Source: Methylovulum sp. (GTDB lineage: Bacteria > Pseudomonadota > Gammaproteobacteria > Methylococcales > Methylomonadaceae). From it: a stretch of DNA of 8,011 bases. The notes beneath the pieces are model-generated. The model was not told the DNA's origin. It searched no databases and worked only from the letters and a program-made list of their open reading frames with translations. A program made the translations under genes and the position numbers. The stretch covers positions 1 through 8,011 of the forward strand of contig JAQTNZ010000093.1 in assembly GCA_028713595.1 (NCBI GenBank), written 5' to 3'. Positions 6,751 to 8,011 of this stretch are shown here, in pieces. Position 1 is the stretch's first letter. The number at the start of each line of letters is the position of its first letter.

Positions 6751-6779
6751 ATGCCAATTCGCCAAAAACCTGCTAACCT
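6751..6779 (+). promoter_or_regulatory. Possible promoter of the toxin-antitoxin operon
   Basis: ATGCCA (6751-6756, four of six matches to TTGACA) is followed after 17 bases by an extended -10, TGC-TAACCT (6771-6779). The -10 overlaps the left arm of a symmetric palindrome, as expected for an autorepressed operon. The match is modest and other AT-rich hexamers nearby cannot be excluded. Confidence 0.4.
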
Positions 6780-6801
6780 ATCAATATTAATATCCTTAGG
6801 T
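6776..6801. promoter_or_regulatory. Symmetric operator-like palindrome of the toxin-antitoxin operon
   Basis: Outer arms ACCTA (6776-6780) and TAGGT (6797-6801) are placed symmetrically, three bases either side, around the perfect 10-bp palindrome ATATTAATAT (6784-6793). The 26-bp element overlaps both the putative -10 and the antitoxin Shine-Dalgarno. Ribbon-helix-helix antitoxins usually bind such palindromes as dimers or tetramers and repress their own operon, so this is a good operator candidate. Binding is inferred. Confidence 0.5.
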
Positions 6802-6808
6802 GAGCCGT

Positions 6809-7033
6809 ATGCAAGTCCTTGTCCATTTACCTGACGATTTAGCCAATCGGTTTAAATCCACAGTACCCAAACGGTTACGTAGCGCATTCATTGCCGATTT
6901 GCTCAGCAAGGCCATTCCTGAGCAAGAGGATGAGCTTTTCAAATTAGCCATGGCTGTTGAAAACGATCCTAGTATATCGGAGCTTGAATCTGATTGGGAA
7001 ATCACTGTTGGAGACGGTTTTGAAGCGCGGTGA
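6809..7033 (+). CDS. Ribbon-helix-helix antitoxin of a MazEF-type system
   Basis: A 74-residue protein immediately upstream of a MazF/PemK-type toxin. The N-terminus, with strand QVLVHLP, helix DDLANRFKSTV and second helix RSAFIADLLSKAI, has the pattern of a ribbon-helix-helix DNA-binding domain. The acidic C-terminal half (about 38-74, ending SDWEITVGDGFEAR) is the type of flexible tail that wraps around the toxin. It should neutralise the toxin and repress the operon. I chose the ATG at 6809 because AGGTGA (6798-6803) sits five bases upstream; the in-frame GTG at 6800 would lie inside that Shine-Dalgarno. The gene overlaps the toxin start by 14 bases, so the two are translationally coupled. 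I am sure of the antitoxin role from context and fold pattern, less so of the precise subfamily. Confidence 0.87.
   Translation: MQVLVHLPDDLANRFKSTVPKRLRSAFIADLLSKAIPEQEDELFKLAMAVENDPSISELESDWEITVGDGFEAR
7010..7013 (+). promoter_or_regulatory. Toxin ribosome-binding site that decides a TTG start
   Basis: GGAG lies six bases before the TTG at 7020 and within the antitoxin coding sequence. The spacing is optimal for a start at 7020 and wrong for the TTG at 7008 or the far-upstream ATG at 6957, so it fixes the toxin start. Confidence 0.7.
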
Positions 7034-7343
7034 AATCTGGTGGATCGACCTTGACCCGACACGAGGCAGTGAGATCAAGAAAATGCGCCCCGGCGTGATA
7101 TTAACCGTGAATGCCTTAAATAAGGCTAGACGCACAGTGGTAATAGTGCCTTTATCCAGTTCAGCCCAACCAGGACCGCCAATAGTGGTGGCAACGCCCT
7201 CGGCAGGCAGCCATTCAGTGGCCGTATGCGACCAGATACGGGCAGTCGATAAGGAACGGTTCGTTGAAAAAATAGGCGAACTGTCAAAACCAGATTTGAC
7301 CGCACTTTCATCAGGAGTCAACCAAATTCTAGGCTTGGGTTAA
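7020..7343 (+). CDS. MazF/PemK-type endoribonuclease toxin
   Basis: Starting at TTG 7020 the product is 107 residues, the usual size of the family. It begins MKRGEIWWIDLDPTRGSEIK, a hallmark of MazF/PemK toxins, followed by RPGVIL (Arg23 is the conserved catalytic arginine), VVIVPLSSS (41-48), where a serine occupies the position that is threonine in E. coli MazF, and the C-terminal DQIRAVDKERF. Such toxins cut RNA at short sequence motifs and arrest translation. An upstream ATG at 6957 would add 21 residues that merely read through the antitoxin gene out of frame and have no family counterpart, so I reject it. The TTG start overlaps the antitoxin by 14 bases, which should keep toxin synthesis low and coupled. 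All core residues are intact, so the toxin is probably active. The gene ends 26 bp from the convergent ligase-type gene. Confidence 0.92.
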   Translation: MKRGEIWWIDLDPTRGSEIKKMRPGVILTVNALNKARRTVVIVPLSSSAQPGPPIVVATPSAGSHSVAVCDQIRAVDKERFVEKIGELSKPDLTALSSGVNQILGLG

Positions 7344-7369
7344 CAAGTAAGGTTACAGCTATACGCCCG

Positions 7370-8011
7370 TTAAACCGACTGACCAGCAGGCTGTATATCC
7401 GGCCAATACAGCGGCGCATAACATAAGGCAATCAAGACGGCAAACCAGTGGCCTTCGGCATGGTCGAGCAAGGGGCTGTTAAATAGGCTGGTCACCACCA
7501 GTGACAGCAACAACCCCTGGGCCAGCCAGTGCTCCGGTTTGGGCAAACGCCTTGCGCAAACCAGTTGGCTCCACAAAAATCCGCAATAGAATACCAAGCC
7601 GACGGCCCCTAACTGGACACCGATCATCAGAAATTCATTATGGGGATTAGTGGTCAGCAACGGCCCGTCAACCACCAAACGCTGATATTCTTTATTAAAG
7701 CTGCCTGTACCATAACCTAACAAAGGTTTTTCGCCCATTAATTTAAGCGAATTTTGCCAAAACCCATAACGCAAGCCCATACTAGATGGAACCTGTTCAG
7801 GCTCAGGCTTTATCAAATAGGTTTGGGTATTGGCAATGCCTTCTTGCAAGCGCACCGCCTTATCAGAAAAGCCCAAAAACAGCGCCAATGATACCGCAAC
7901 CAGCACTATCGCCAGCAAGCGGCCTTTAACATTAAAGCATTGCCACGCAAACAGCAAGGCCAGTGCGACCACCAGCACTTGCCCCCTCCGCCCTGGCACG
8001 ACAAAAAACAG
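7370..8011 (-). CDS. O-antigen ligase/polymerase family membrane protein (partial; N-terminus beyond right edge)
   Basis: The frame is open from the right edge to a TAA at 7370, giving the last 213 residues of a longer protein; the codon at 7999 is an internal GTG valine, not a start. The fragment has two hydrophobic segments at its beginning, a polar loop of about 85 residues, then three membrane segments (FLMIGVQLGAVGLVFYCGFL, WLAQGLLLSLVVTSLF, HWFAVLIALCYAPLYW). The loop contains the Wzy_C/WaaL-type pattern: LRYGFW, then GYGTGSF, then TTNPHNEFL, with a conserved arginine and histidine as in WaaL. WaaL joins O-antigen to lipid A-core on the periplasmic side of the inner membrane; related proteins polymerise O-antigen or exopolysaccharide, or ligate sugars to pilin. 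The family is clear, the exact substrate is not. Nearby msbA supports a lipopolysaccharide role, though the toxin-antitoxin genes lie between them on the other strand. Confidence 0.85.
   Translation of the reverse strand: MFFVVPGRRGQVLVVALALLFAWQCFNVKGRLLAIVLVAVSLALFLGFSDKAVRLQEGIANTQTYLIKPEPEQVPSSMGLRYGFWQNSLKLMGEKPLLGYGTGSFNKEYQRLVVDGPLLTTNPHNEFLMIGVQLGAVGLVFYCGFLWSQLVCARRLPKPEHWLAQGLLLSLVVTSLFNSPLLDHAEGHWFAVLIALCYAPLYWPDIQPAGQSV

Noticed and set aside
6800..6808. GTG start for the antitoxin, giving 77 residues
   Set aside because: The GTG is part of the AGGTGA Shine-Dalgarno that serves the ATG at 6809.
6957..7019. Upstream ATG for the MazF-like toxin
   Set aside because: The 21 extra residues have no counterpart in the family, there is no ribosome-binding site, and the TTG at 7020 has an ideal GGAG.
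7336..7377. Imperfect inverted repeat (GGGTTAAC/GTTAAACC) between the convergent toxin and ligase genes as a terminator
   Set aside because: The arms contain a mismatch, the loop is over 20 bases and no T-run follows on either strand.
1..8011. CRISPR arrays, tRNA/rRNA genes, insertion sequences
   Set aside because: I saw no regularly spaced direct repeats, cloverleaf-like segments, transposase reading frames or paired terminal repeats.

Overview
The window looks like chromosomal DNA of a type I (gammaproteobacterial, Methylococcales-like) methanotroph. The decisive clue is at the left edge, where the minus strand encodes the first 201 residues of PmoC, a subunit of particulate methane monooxygenase, with the copper-site residues of that family in place. 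A YbiT that is near-collinear with the Escherichia coli protein, and MsbA plus an O-antigen ligase-type protein, fit a Gram-negative gammaproteobacterium. I cannot assign the genus from sequence alone.

Layout. Positions 1-604 (minus) hold 5'-partial-window pmoC (its 3' end, and presumably pmoA and pmoB, lie off the left edge). 605-894 is a divergent, AT-rich intergenic region with a good sigma-70 promoter for pmoC, a roughly 120-nt leader and several short palindromes. 895-1344 (plus) is a small unrecognised membrane-anchored or exported protein, followed by a strong hairpin terminator (1419-1469). Then comes a long minus-strand block, read right to left: msbA (6596-4842), an ECF sigma factor (4778-4095), a double-cupin ChrR-like putative anti-sigma/sensor protein (4084-3248), and ybiT (3097-1505). 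6597-6808 is a divergent regulatory region. On the plus strand it leads into a MazE-like/MazF-type toxin-antitoxin pair (6809-7033 and 7020-7343). The right edge (8011-7370, minus) is the C-terminal part of an O-antigen ligase/polymerase family membrane protein that converges on the toxin gene.

How the genes fit together. PmoC belongs to the enzyme that oxidises methane to methanol in intracytoplasmic membranes. MsbA flips lipid A-core across the inner membrane and the ligase-type protein would act on polysaccharide at the periplasmic face, so the right half has a cell-envelope theme, interrupted by a toxin-antitoxin module. The sigma factor and the cupin protein are 10 nt apart and almost certainly form one regulatory unit. 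The sensor is the most unusual item here. It consists of two ChrR-type cupin units in exact register (121-residue offset), each with a complete His-x-His-x3-Glu...His metal-ligand set, but without the N-terminal zinc-binding anti-sigma domain that defines classical ChrR. The toxin-antitoxin pair shows a TTG toxin start nested in the antitoxin gene and a symmetric 26-bp operator-like palindrome at the antitoxin ribosome-binding site.
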